From an uncultured Ignavibacteria bacterium (GTDB taxonomy: Bacteria; Bacteroidota; Ignavibacteria; Tepidaquicellales; OLB5), in the NCBI GenBank assembly GCA_937873695.1, contig CALMYL010000016.1:1-45858 (forward strand): 45,858 bases of DNA, given 5' to 3'. The position numbers were made by a program, and so were the translations under genes. The notes below the pieces were generated by a model. It was not told the origin of the DNA, made no database searches, and was given only the letters and a program-made list of their open reading frames with translations. The first letter of the stretch is position 1. The number at the start of each line of letters is the position of its first letter. Shown here one piece after another: positions 16,655-25,050 of the stretch.

Positions 16655-16669
16655 AGCCCCTTCGGGGCT
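16655..16669. repeat. Short palindrome upstream of the ABC exporter
   Basis: AGCCCC (16655-16660) and GGGGCT (16664-16669) form a tight GC hairpin with loop ttc. It lies in an otherwise AT-rich leader 18 bases before the ABC exporter ATG at 16688. An in-frame ATG at 16625 would translate the palindrome (LLGTSPFGAV). The hairpin could be a dispersed element or a leader structure. Confidence 0.5.
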
Positions 16670-16687
16670 GTTAACGAAACACTTTTA

Positions 16688-18502
16688 ATGAAAGAATACT
16701 TCAAGTTAGTTAAGCTTTTAAAACCCTACAGGCACCTGTTAGTGTTATCGTTTGTATTAATAATAATTTACTCGGCATGTAATGCCGCCTCTATTTACCT
16801 TTCAATCCCCCTGCTTAAAACACTTTTTACGGGCACTCCAACAGATCTTTCAGTACTTCCCTCGCAGAATTTCTTTGATGCATTAAGGCAATCAGTTGAT
16901 AAATGGATATTCGCCGGTAGTGATAAATACAGCGCGCTTGTAAAAGTCTGCTTACTGCTGTTTTCAGCTTACCTGCTTAAGAACATTTTCGCCTTCATGC
17001 AGGGAATATTGACTCAGTATGTGGAAAAATCATTAATTACAGACCTCAGGCGCAGAATGTTCGAGAAATTCAACTCCCTTTCGCTCAAATACTTTAATGA
17101 AAGACGCTCAGGTGATATAGTATCCCGTTTTATAACCGATGTCAATACGATACAGAACACTGTATCAGTTACGTTCACAGATCTGATAAAACAGCCTGTG
17201 CTTATTGTAACTTTCCTTACAATGGCATTTTTGATAAGCTGGAAGCTTACGCTTATTTCGATGATAACGGTTCCGCTGAGCGTACTGCTGATAATTTTCC
17301 TTGGCAAGAAGCTAAAGAAATACAGCATCCGCGTGCAGGAAAAGCTGGGTGAGTTCACTTCAGTAATATCGGAGAATATTTACGGCGGAAAGATAATCCG
17401 CGCTTTCGGGATGGAAGAGTTTGAAAAGAAACGGTTTGAGTTCAAACTAAAAGATTACTTCCGCTCATTAATGAAGAGCGCCGTGTATAATGATATGACG
17501 CGTCCGCTAACGGAAATAGTTAGCGTTGCGCTGGGAGTATTTATAATATGGTATGCCGGCAAAGAAATATTTTCGGGCAATTCACTTGCTCCGGAAGAGT
17601 TTATAGGCTTTTTGCTGATTATTTTCCAGTTAATGTCGCCAATTAAAGATTTCAGCTCGGTCTCGAACCGTATACAGGAATCATACGCATCAGCCAACAG
17701 GATATTTGAAATTATTGACGCTAAACCGGATATCGAAGATAAACCGAATGCCAGAGATAAAACGGGATTTGACAGAAGCATTGAGTTTAAGAATGTGAGC
17801 TTTACTTATAACTCCGTTGACCGGATGATACTGGATAGCGTAAACATAAAAATTGCGAAGAATGAAAATATCGCAATTGTAGGCTTAAGCGGAGCGGGTA
17901 AATCAACGATGGTTGATCTCCTCCCCCGTTTCTATGATGTTACCTCGGGTGATATTGAAATAGACGGCGTTAATATAAAGGATATAAAAATAAGCTCACT
18001 GCGCAATTTGTTTGGTATAGTTACACAGGAAATTATTCTGTTTAATGATACTATCCGCAATAATATTGCGTATGGACAGGAGCATATTCCCGAAGCTGAT
18101 ATAGTCAATGCCGCAAAGAATGCCAACGCGCATGATTTTATTGTGAACACCGAAAAGGGATATGATACTGTCATTGGTGAGCGCGGTTTGCGGCTATCAG
18201 GGGGACAGAAGCAGCGAATTGCAATCGCCCGAGCACTGTTAAAGAATGCCCCGATCATGATACTAGATGAAGCAACTTCATCGCTTGATACGGAATCAGA
18301 GCATTTGATACAGGAAGCGATAGAAAGGCTGATGCTGAACCGCACATCAATTGTAATTGCGCACAGGTTATCTACAATTAAAGATGCTGACAGGATAGTG
18401 GTTGTTGATGGCGGGAAAATAACGAGTGTTGGCACACACGATGAGCTGCTTAAGGATGAAAAGAGTATTTATAAAAAGCTTTATGAAATGCAGTTTGGGT
18501 AA
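16688..18502 (+). CDS. MsbA-like lipid/LPS ABC exporter (fused permease and ATPase)
   Basis: This half-transporter dimerises to flip lipid A-core or related lipids across the inner membrane. The chosen product of 604 residues has a six-helix permease domain (about 20-330) and an ATPase domain with GLSGAGKST (Walker A, near 398-406), LSGGQKQR (signature, near 502-509) and IMILDEAT (Walker B, near 523-530), then the switch His in IVIAHRLST. I chose the ATG at 16688 (MKEYFKLVKLLKPY) because the upstream ATG at 16625 would add 21 residues read from a palindrome. The following glycosyltransferases and ligase-like gene support LPS export, but family members also export other lipids or drugs. Confidence 0.9.
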   Translation: MKEYFKLVKLLKPYRHLLVLSFVLIIIYSACNAASIYLSIPLLKTLFTGTPTDLSVLPSQNFFDALRQSVDKWIFAGSDKYSALVKVCLLLFSAYLLKNIFAFMQGILTQYVEKSLITDLRRRMFEKFNSLSLKYFNERRSGDIVSRFITDVNTIQNTVSVTFTDLIKQPVLIVTFLTMAFLISWKLTLISMITVPLSVLLIIFLGKKLKKYSIRVQEKLGEFTSVISENIYGGKIIRAFGMEEFEKKRFEFKLKDYFRSLMKSAVYNDMTRPLTEIVSVALGVFIIWYAGKEIFSGNSLAPEEFIGFLLIIFQLMSPIKDFSSVSNRIQESYASANRIFEIIDAKPDIEDKPNARDKTGFDRSIEFKNVSFTYNSVDRMILDSVNIKIAKNENIAIVGLSGAGKSTMVDLLPRFYDVTSGDIEIDGVNIKDIKISSLRNLFGIVTQEIILFNDTIRNNIAYGQEHIPEADIVNAAKNANAHDFIVNTEKGYDTVIGERGLRLSGGQKQRIAIARALLKNAPIMILDEATSSLDTESEHLIQEAIERLMLNRTSIVIAHRLSTIKDADRIVVVDGGKITSVGTHDELLKDEKSIYKKLYEMQFG

Positions 18503-18513
18503 TAGTTTTTTAG

Positions 18514-18617
18514 GTCATGCTGAACTTGTTTCAGCATCTGCCTGCAAACATATAGATTTTAGCTTCTTGAAAGATTTCGGAGTATTTTAATAGACCCTGA
18601 AACAAGTTCAGGGTGAC
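18514..18617. repeat. Inverted-repeat element with two covarying hairpins
   Basis: The left end (18514-18539) and right end (18592-18617) are imperfect inverted copies of each other. Each end is itself a hairpin: TGCTGAA/TTCAGCA on the left, CCCTGAA/TTCAGGG on the right. The outer pairs differ in a compensatory way (TG..CA versus CC..GG), so pairing rather than sequence is kept. A 52-bp AT-rich centre separates them. It lies between the ABC exporter and the first GT2 gene and may end or weaken transcription there. Confidence 0.75.
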
Positions 18618-18656
18618 AAGAAAAATAGAGACTTGAATTAATCAGCTAATTTTAAA

Positions 18657-19400
18657 TTGAAAATTTCTGCAGTCGTAATAACCAAGAATGAAGAAGTAAA
18701 TATTAAGGCGTGTCTCGAAACCCTGAAGTGGGCAGATGAGATTATTGTTATTGATTCAAACAGCACTGATAAAACTCTTGAACTGGCTTCAGCTTACACA
18801 GATAAATTGTTTTCAACTGATTCCGATGTATTCAGTGAAAAACGCGCTATGTCATTTGAAAAATGTTCAAATGACTGGATATTATTTCTTGATGCAGATG
18901 AGAGGATCACTCCCGAACTTAAGGATGAGATACTTTCACTCAATCCTGTGGCCGGAGTTTACGGTTACAAGCTGAACAGGAAAAATTATTATTTCGGGCA
19001 ATGGTTAAAACACTCAGGCGTTTACCCCGATAAACACATACGGCTGTTTAATAAGCAGCACGCTTCAGTTACACCAAGGATAATACACGAGGGAGTTGAG
19101 ATCACGGGAACTGTTGTTGAGCTGAAAAATGATTTTATTCACTACTCTTTCCGTGATATGACGCATATGATGGATAAGATAAATCTATACAGCACCCTTG
19201 AAGCCCGCGAGAAGCTTGTAAACAATAAACAGATATCAAAATTCGGCGTTTTCACTCACGCTTTATCAGCATTTTTACGCGTATATTTATCCAGAAAAGG
19301 ATTTAAAGACGGCACGGGCGGATTTTTCATAAGTTTTTGTTATTCAATGGTAAGTTTTCTTTCACATTTAAAATTGCTAAAGCTGCAGGGTAAATTATAA
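18657..19400 (+). CDS. Family 2 glycosyltransferase, WaaE/KdtX-like (copy 1)
   Basis: The protein has 247 residues with a GT-A fold. It begins KISAVVITKNEEVNIKACL (2-20), with the nucleotide-sugar region DEIIVIDSNSTDKT (26-39) and the metal-binding acidic motif FLDADERI near 76-83. The C-terminal part has HYSFRDMTHMMDKINLY, as in LPS-core beta-1,4-glucosyltransferases of the WaaE group. The start is a TTG (18657). A close paralogue lies at 20623, on the other side of the ligase-like gene. It probably adds a sugar to the LPS core or O-chain; donor and acceptor are unknown. Confidence 0.87.
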   Translation: MKISAVVITKNEEVNIKACLETLKWADEIIVIDSNSTDKTLELASAYTDKLFSTDSDVFSEKRAMSFEKCSNDWILFLDADERITPELKDEILSLNPVAGVYGYKLNRKNYYFGQWLKHSGVYPDKHIRLFNKQHASVTPRIIHEGVEITGTVVELKNDFIHYSFRDMTHMMDKINLYSTLEAREKLVNNKQISKFGVFTHALSAFLRVYLSRKGFKDGTGGFFISFCYSMVSFLSHLKLLKLQGKL

Positions 19401-19472
19401 GGATACCATATTTCAACAGTAAAAGAAAATATTAACAGGTACACAGATATTCTGATATATGTATTTATTGGA

Positions 19473-20630
19473 ATGGCGGTGTTTACATCGCAATTTTCAA
19501 TTGCTACTTCGTCAATCGGTATTGGCGGGTTGATAATTCTGACTGTATTTAAACTAATAGTAACAAATGAAAAACTGCAGATTGACCGAAACCTGCTTTA
19601 CCTGATTGCAGCATTTATTCTTGTTCAGGTGATTTCATCGGCGGTGTGCGGCAATCCCGCTGACTCATTCGACCACATCTACCGGAAAATATCTTTATAT
19701 ATCATATTTATTGCTTCAATTTTATTTATAAAAAATACTTCGCATCTTAAAAAGATGCTGATTGTATTTATTATTTTCACTGCATTGATATCAACGATAG
19801 AAATTGTGCGGTTTGCACTGGAGTATTTGCCGAATCCAACAAAACCACTGGCTGAATACAGGCTTGAATATTACGGCTATCCCGTAACAAACGGTGAAAT
19901 AAAAATGATGATATTGCTTATCATTATCCCCTTTTTCCTGTTGAAGAAAAATTACCTGATGAATAAGCTTTATCTTGCACTTTTAACGGTGCCGCTTATC
20001 ATTACATTTTACCTTACCAATGCACGTAATGCAATGCTTGCTTTGTTTGCGGCTCTGGTTGTAATGGGATTACTTAAAAATAAATATTTTCTCGGCGGAT
20101 TGATAGCAGTTACAGTTTTATTTTTATTTTTAGCTCCCTATGCGATGACAAACAGAGTATTGAGTATCGCTGACCTGAATCACCCAAGCAATCACTCCAG
20201 GATTGTGATGTGGGAAACATCTGTTAAGATAATCAAGGATAACCTCCCATTTGGTGTGGGTGATGTTGATAATAATGTAATTTACAGGATGTATAAAACT
20301 CCTGAGTACCACGGCGAAGGTTCGCACATGCACAGCAATATTTTTCAGATACTTGTCAATTTTGGTATCATTGGATTTGCCGCGTGGCTGATATTAATGC
20401 TCTATATTTTCGTAAAGCAGATTCAAACCTGGCTGAAGACGCGTGAGTCTGAATTCCTGAATATACTCGCATTAATTTCAGTTACATCAATGATCGCTTT
20501 GCAGGTCGCCGGGCTAACCGAATGGAATTTTGGTGATGCGGAATTCGCCGCAGTATTCTGGTTTAACCTTGCCCTGGCTTTCTTAGCATTAAAATTCAAA
20601 TCGAAGGGAGATCTGCTTCCCAATGGCTAA
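19473..20630 (+). CDS. O-antigen ligase-like polytopic membrane protein (Wzy_C/WaaL type)
   Basis: The protein has at least 385 residues and 10 or more hydrophobic helices. The long periplasmic loop around 220-280 carries ...NHPSNHSRIVMWETS and GVGDVDNNV, similar to the conserved loop of O-antigen ligases and polymerases (Arg and His before helices). It would join glycan to lipid A-core or polymerise repeat units. The ATG at 19473 starts inside a hydrophobic helix. The frame is open upstream to a TAA at 19398 with plausible codons (STVKENINRYTDILIYVFIG) but no ATG, GTG or TTG. An ATT at 19410, after AAGGATACC, could be the true start. It overlaps the next GT2 gene by 8 bp. Confidence 0.8.
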   Translation: MAVFTSQFSIATSSIGIGGLIILTVFKLIVTNEKLQIDRNLLYLIAAFILVQVISSAVCGNPADSFDHIYRKISLYIIFIASILFIKNTSHLKKMLIVFIIFTALISTIEIVRFALEYLPNPTKPLAEYRLEYYGYPVTNGEIKMMILLIIIPFFLLKKNYLMNKLYLALLTVPLIITFYLTNARNAMLALFAALVVMGLLKNKYFLGGLIAVTVLFLFLAPYAMTNRVLSIADLNHPSNHSRIVMWETSVKIIKDNLPFGVGDVDNNVIYRMYKTPEYHGEGSHMHSNIFQILVNFGIIGFAAWLILMLYIFVKQIQTWLKTRESEFLNILALISVTSMIALQVAGLTEWNFGDAEFAAVFWFNLALAFLALKFKSKGDLLPNG

Positions 20631-21396
20631 GATAAGCGCAATTGTGATAACATATAATGAGGCTGCTAATATTACGGAGTGCCTTGAATCGCTTAAATGG
20701 TGTGATGAGATAATTGTAATTGACTCAGCCAGCAGCGATAATACCTGCGAGCTTGCACGTGAATTCACAAATAACATAACAATAACCGGCAATTTACCTT
20801 ACGGCGAAAAACGGAATATCGGGATCGAAAAGGCATCCTTTGAGTGGATATTATGGATTGATGCAGATGAAAGGATCTCCCCTGAGCTAAAGGAAGAAAT
20901 ATCTGCACTTATCAATGGTCACAATGGCCTGAATCCCAAACATGAGGCATATTTAGTAAACCGCAGGAGCTTCTTTATCAATAAATTCATTAAACATTCG
21001 GGCTGGTACCCTGATTTCACTCTAAGATTATTCAAAAGATCCGCAGGCATACGGTTTGATTCCCTGCTTGTTCACGAAAAAGCTGTTTATAATGGCAGTA
21101 CAGGCAGACTTAAACACGATATCCTTCATTATACTGACCGGGATTTTGAGCATTATATAAACAAACTCAATAATTACACTTCCCTTAGCGCTGAAGAGCT
21201 AAAAGCCAAAGGCAAAAAGGCTTCGTTTTTTGATATTATTTTTAGACCTGCATTTGCATTCTTTAAGATGTATTTTTTGAAATTGGGAATTCTGGATGGC
21301 TACACGGGGCTGGTTTTATGCTCATTATCATCAGTTCATGTAATGACCAAGTACTCTAAACTATATTTGATGAATAAATCTAAGTTAAATAATTAA
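20623..21396 (+). CDS. Family 2 glycosyltransferase, WaaE/KdtX-like (copy 2)
   Basis: The protein has 257 residues. It is clearly paralogous to the gene at 18657: KISAIVITYNEAANITECL, LKWCDEIIVIDSASSDNT and WIDADERISPELKEEI align throughout with copy 1. The acidic DAD motif is kept. It begins inside the end of the ligase-like gene (8-bp overlap, ATGGCTAA), so translation is coupled. It probably acts on LPS core or O-chain. The pair looks like a tandem duplication later separated by, or formed around, the ligase-like gene. Confidence 0.87.
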   Translation: MAKISAIVITYNEAANITECLESLKWCDEIIVIDSASSDNTCELAREFTNNITITGNLPYGEKRNIGIEKASFEWILWIDADERISPELKEEISALINGHNGLNPKHEAYLVNRRSFFINKFIKHSGWYPDFTLRLFKRSAGIRFDSLLVHEKAVYNGSTGRLKHDILHYTDRDFEHYINKLNNYTSLSAEELKAKGKKASFFDIIFRPAFAFFKMYFLKLGILDGYTGLVLCSLSSVHVMTKYSKLYLMNKSKLNN

Positions 21397-21409
21397 TAGC
21401 AGTTACAGT

Positions 21410-21760
21410 ATGGATAGTAAAGAAAAAAATACTCAGCTTTTTATGTACCTTGTCGGTTCATTTGAAATGTCAGCTATGATGGCAATGGGTAAGATTAAAA
21501 ATCCTATGACGGATAAAACAGAGCGCGACCTGACCCAGGCACAGTTTTCAATTGATATAATGGATATGCTTAAGGAAAAAACCAAAGGACAGTTATCTGA
21601 ATATGAGGCGAAGTTCCTTGATAACACATTGGGTCAATTAAAACTGAATTACATTGACGAGGCAAAAAAGCCCGAAGAGCCGAAAAGTGATGAAACAAAA
21701 CCCTCTGAAGAAATAGAAAAAGCTGAAACGGAAAGCACAAATAACTCAGAAGAAAAGTGA
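21410..21760 (+). CDS. DUF1844 family protein
   Basis: The protein has 116 residues. Residues 7-80 match the small helical DUF1844 family: FMYLVGSFEMSAMMAMGKI, then an acidic/amphipathic helix LTQAQFSIDIMDMLKEKTKG and LDNTLGQLKLNYI. The C-terminal third is a low-complexity Glu/Lys/Thr tail (PEEPKSDETKPSEE). The function of the family is unknown. It overlaps nadK by four bases (GTGA), so the two are translationally coupled. Confidence 0.85.
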   Translation: MDSKEKNTQLFMYLVGSFEMSAMMAMGKIKNPMTDKTERDLTQAQFSIDIMDMLKEKTKGQLSEYEAKFLDNTLGQLKLNYIDEAKKPEEPKSDETKPSEEIEKAETESTNNSEEK

Positions 21761-22650
21761 TATTCGGAATACGGGGAAATACGGCAAAGGCAGAACTAGC
21801 CATGATAGTTCACAGGCTGGTAAAAGGTCTGGATTTGGCAGGGATCAATTATATATGCGAAGCTGAAATAGCCGCGCAGATAAGAAGACAATTTTCACAC
21901 AAGCTGAGATCGCAGCAAGTGGCTTCGGAAAAAGAACTTGTGAAAAAATGTGATTTTATGATATCAATCGGCGGCGATGGTACATTTCTGGCAACTGCCA
22001 AGCTGGTTGGAAACAGGGATATTCCGATTATTGGAGTGAACCTTGGCAAACTGGGCTTCCTTGCAGAGACATCTACCCGCGAGGTGGTTTCTTTTGTAAA
22101 AAAAGTTGTAAACGGAGACTACCTTATAGATGAACGCACTATACTTGAAGCCGTTTCAATAAACGGGCATAATACCCGCAAGGTTGTACACGGCATGAAC
22201 GAGATAGTTATTAACCAGAACGAAATTGTCAAGACCATTGAGATAAGTGTTTACTTCAATAACCAGCTTGTAAACAGCTACCACGCTGACGGGATGATAA
22301 TTTCAACGCCAACGGGCTCAACCGGCTATTCGCTTTCAGCCGGCGGACCCATTGTATTCCCAAAAACGGAAGTATTCATACTCTCACCGCTCTCGCCGCA
22401 CACACTAACTGCAAGGCCCGTAATACTCCCTGATAACGGCGTATTTAAGGTGAAGGTAAATTCAAGAGTACCAATTAATGTTGTAAGTGACGGCAATGAT
22501 ATTATAAAATTAAACGCGCCGGCAATTATTGAATTAAAGAAAGCTCCCTACAAAATTAAGATAGCAAAAGCGCTTGAAAGCAATTATTTTAAAGTTCTTA
22601 CGGGTAAACTTTTGTGGGGCGAAGATAAGAGGAAAAAAAGCAGGTATTAA
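21757..22650 (+). CDS. nadK: NAD kinase
   Basis: NAD kinase makes NADP from NAD and ATP or polyphosphate. The product has 297 residues. The start is a GTG overlapping the DUF1844 stop (GTGA). Motifs are SIGGDGTFLATAK with GGDGT at 72-76, GVNLGKLGFL, the NE-containing MNEIVI, and ISTPTGSTGYSLSAGGP near 186-202. Length and order fit the family. The 4-base overlap with DUF1844 places it in the same transcript as the upstream glycosyltransferase genes. Confidence 0.96.
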   Translation: MIFGIRGNTAKAELAMIVHRLVKGLDLAGINYICEAEIAAQIRRQFSHKLRSQQVASEKELVKKCDFMISIGGDGTFLATAKLVGNRDIPIIGVNLGKLGFLAETSTREVVSFVKKVVNGDYLIDERTILEAVSINGHNTRKVVHGMNEIVINQNEIVKTIEISVYFNNQLVNSYHADGMIISTPTGSTGYSLSAGGPIVFPKTEVFILSPLSPHTLTARPVILPDNGVFKVKVNSRVPINVVSDGNDIIKLNAPAIIELKKAPYKIKIAKALESNYFKVLTGKLLWGEDKRKKSRY

Positions 22651-22751
22651 GAACCGGCATACAATTACCCTAAGCTTCTTAACTGTTTTGAAACATTTTT
22701 TTATAAATTTTAACATGGGATCCATCGCTTTTAGCTGAGGATATATAAAGT

Positions 22752-23981
22752 TTGGATAGACGCATCTGGATCATTTTTTTAACGGTATTCATCGATCTTC
22801 TTGGTTTCGGGATACTCATTCCTATTCTGCCGACATTTGCGCAGAATGAGCTTGCAATGAATGAAACGCTTATTGGATTAATAGTAGGAATATTTTCTTT
22901 AATGCAGTTCATATTCAATCCTTTGTGGGGCAGACTCTCAGATATTTACGGCAGGAAGCCTATACTTATTTTTGGGCTTGGCGGGAATGTATTTTCATAT
23001 ATTATTACCGGCCTGGTATTGGGGGGAGTGCTCAAATCAATTCCACTGTTGTTTATATCACGCGCGCTGGCAGGATTCTTTTCGGCTAACATTGGCGCGG
23101 CTATGGCTTACATAAGCGATGTTACGCCGCCTAAGGACCGCTCAAAAGGTATGGGACTCATCGGCGCGGCTTTCGGGTTAGGTTTTGTTTTCGGTCCCTT
23201 TATAGGCGGCATAATGGCTAAGCGCTTCGGGTATGACTTCCCTACTTATTTTTCGGCTTTGCTGTCCTTCTTAGCGCTTCTGCTGACAATATTTTTTGTA
23301 TCGGAATCATTACCCAAAGAGCTGCGCGGCGCAAAAACTATGGGCGGATTCAATCTGAAAAACGGACTGAAAAAACTTATTTCCGCGCTCAAACATCCGC
23401 ACGTAGGATTTTTGATAATGCTGTACTTTATTGTGGTTTTTTCAATTTCAAATATATTCTCAACTTTCCAGTTATACGCTGAAAGCAAGAACGGCTTCAG
23501 TTTTGATATTGAAGAGGTAAGTTATTTATTCGCATTCACCGGACTTGTTGGCGCAATTACGCAGGGTCTGCTGATACGACCGATACTTAAAATATTTGAC
23601 GAAAGGAAAGTATTTATTGCCGCCTGCGTTATTATGGGAGTTGGTCTGGGGACAATCCCCTTTTCAAATCATATACTCGTTTTACTGCTTGGAAGTTTAT
23701 TTTTGATGAGCTTTGGTAACGGTCTGCTGCTTAGTATTGGCTTGGGTTTAATTTCCAAATTCAGTGAGCGTGATGAACAGGGCGGAATACTTGGCTTAAC
23801 GCAGTCGCTGGCATCATTTGCAAGGTTTATAGGTCCAAGCTGGGGCGGGCTGGTTTATCATTACATCAGCTTTGCTGCACCGTTTTTAACGGGCGGAATT
23901 GTAATGATTGGCGCGACTGTGATGAGTCTAAGGCTGCTTAAGGATAAATACCGCCACTCAAGTAATACGGTTGGGATGTAA
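22752..23981 (+). CDS. MFS transporter, TetA-like drug/H+ antiporter subfamily
   Basis: The protein has 409 residues with about 12 hydrophobic helices. The N-terminus RRIWIIFLTVFIDLLGFGIL is typical of the TetA-type DHA1 group (DLLGFGI-IPILP). The loop 2-3 motif is GRLSDIYGRKPILIFG, the conserved MFS motif A. Helix 5 has the antiporter motif GFVFGPFIGG. The start is a TTG (22752), with GAGGA about 12 bases upstream. The substrate cannot be told; assigning tetracycline export would be unjustified. It follows nadK by 101 bp, so it may have its own promoter. Confidence 0.87.
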   Translation: MDRRIWIIFLTVFIDLLGFGILIPILPTFAQNELAMNETLIGLIVGIFSLMQFIFNPLWGRLSDIYGRKPILIFGLGGNVFSYIITGLVLGGVLKSIPLLFISRALAGFFSANIGAAMAYISDVTPPKDRSKGMGLIGAAFGLGFVFGPFIGGIMAKRFGYDFPTYFSALLSFLALLLTIFFVSESLPKELRGAKTMGGFNLKNGLKKLISALKHPHVGFLIMLYFIVVFSISNIFSTFQLYAESKNGFSFDIEEVSYLFAFTGLVGAITQGLLIRPILKIFDERKVFIAACVIMGVGLGTIPFSNHILVLLLGSLFLMSFGNGLLLSIGLGLISKFSERDEQGGILGLTQSLASFARFIGPSWGGLVYHYISFAAPFLTGGIVMIGATVMSLRLLKDKYRHSSNTVGM

Positions 23982-24026
23982 TTGCATACATATTCTGTTT
24001 GACTTTTAACTGCATTAATTAATAAT

Positions 24027-24034
24027 TATTTTTG
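24027..24034 (+). promoter_or_regulatory. TAnnTTTG-like box before the dus gene
   Basis: TATTTTTG lies six bases before the ATG at 24040, and TTTG occurs at 23998-24001. The -7 match to the Bacteroidota consensus is good, but the spacing to the upstream TTTG is about 3 bases too long. The transcript would be nearly leaderless. This is a weak prediction. Confidence 0.25.
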
Positions 24035-24039
24035 CCCCT

Positions 24040-25008
24040 ATGTTACCAGATTTCAAAAATAAGATAGTTTTAGCGCCGATGGAGGATGTTACCGAGCCTC
24101 CATTCCGTATGATATGCAAGAAACTTGGCGCTGATGTGCTGTATACGGAGTTTATAAGCTCAGAAGGGTTGATACGTGATGCCCGAAAAGCAAGAGAAAA
24201 GCTGTTCTTTTATGAAGAAGAGCGCCCGCTTGCGATACAGATATACGGCGGCAATGAAGAATCCATGGCGGAATCATCACGCATAACTACTACGGCGAAT
24301 CCCGATTTTATTGATATAAACTGCGGCTGCTGGGTTAAGGATGTAGCCATGCGCGGCGCAGGCGCGGGTCTGCTGCGAGATTTGCCCAAAATGCAGAGAA
24401 TTGCGGAATCTGTTATGGCAAATACAAATCTACCCGTAACACTCAAAACCCGCCTGGGGTGGGATGAGAATTCAATTGTAATTGTTGAAGTAGCGAAAAT
24501 AATGGAATCAATCGGCATAAAGGCGCTTACTGTGCATTGCAGGCTTCGCAGCCAGGGCAATAAGGGCGATGCAGACTGGAGCTGGGTAAAACGCATCAAA
24601 GATGCAGGTGTAACGATCCCCATTATACTTAACGGAAATGTCAGATCACCCGAAGATGTAAAATTTGCGTTTGATACATATGAACCAGATGCTGTTATGA
24701 TAGGACAAGGGGCGATACAGAACCAATGGATATTTAAACAATCGAAGGAATTCTTAGCGACAGGGAAATATACTGAACCCGGAATTGAGGAGAAGATCGA
24801 TATTTGCATACAGCACCTTAAGCTCAATTGCGAGGCCAAAGGCGAGACATATGGAGTACTTGAAATAAGGAAGTTTTATTCGGGTTATCTTAAAGGTCTG
24901 CCTAATATATCCAAATTCAGAATGGAATTAATGATGATAAGAGAAATGGAACCCGTAATTGAGAAGTTAATAGAAATCCGGGATCATTATTTACAATTAG
25001 TTGATTAA
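24040..25008 (+). CDS. dus: tRNA-dihydrouridine synthase
   Basis: Dus enzymes use FMN and NADPH to reduce uridine to dihydrouridine in tRNA. The product has 322 residues: an N-terminal TIM barrel with LAPMEDVTEPPFRMICKKLG (11-30) and AIQIYGGNEE (65-74), then the C-terminal helical domain. The catalytic segment reads DINCGCWVKDV, with the active Cys at 97. DusB-type enzymes usually have GCP there, so Trp98 in place of Pro is uncommon to my knowledge. The basic/glycine segment RGAGAGLLRD and HCRLRSQGNKGDADWSW follow as in the DusB group. It is the last plus-strand gene before a convergent gene at 25051. Confidence 0.92.
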   Translation: MLPDFKNKIVLAPMEDVTEPPFRMICKKLGADVLYTEFISSEGLIRDARKAREKLFFYEEERPLAIQIYGGNEESMAESSRITTTANPDFIDINCGCWVKDVAMRGAGAGLLRDLPKMQRIAESVMANTNLPVTLKTRLGWDENSIVIVEVAKIMESIGIKALTVHCRLRSQGNKGDADWSWVKRIKDAGVTIPIILNGNVRSPEDVKFAFDTYEPDAVMIGQGAIQNQWIFKQSKEFLATGKYTEPGIEEKIDICIQHLKLNCEAKGETYGVLEIRKFYSGYLKGLPNISKFRMELMMIREMEPVIEKLIEIRDHYLQLVD

Positions 25009-25050
25009 CGAATCAAATGTTCACTGATAATAATTCAATGACAATTCAAA

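Noticed and set aside
16625-16687. Longer N-terminus for the ABC exporter from the ATG at 16625
   Set aside because: The extra 21 residues are read from a GC palindrome in an AT-rich leader and do not resemble MsbA N-termini; the ATG at 16688 begins the usual sequence.
22752-23981. Tetracycline-resistance call for the MFS gene
   Set aside because: The resemblance is at subfamily level only; substrate cannot be inferred.
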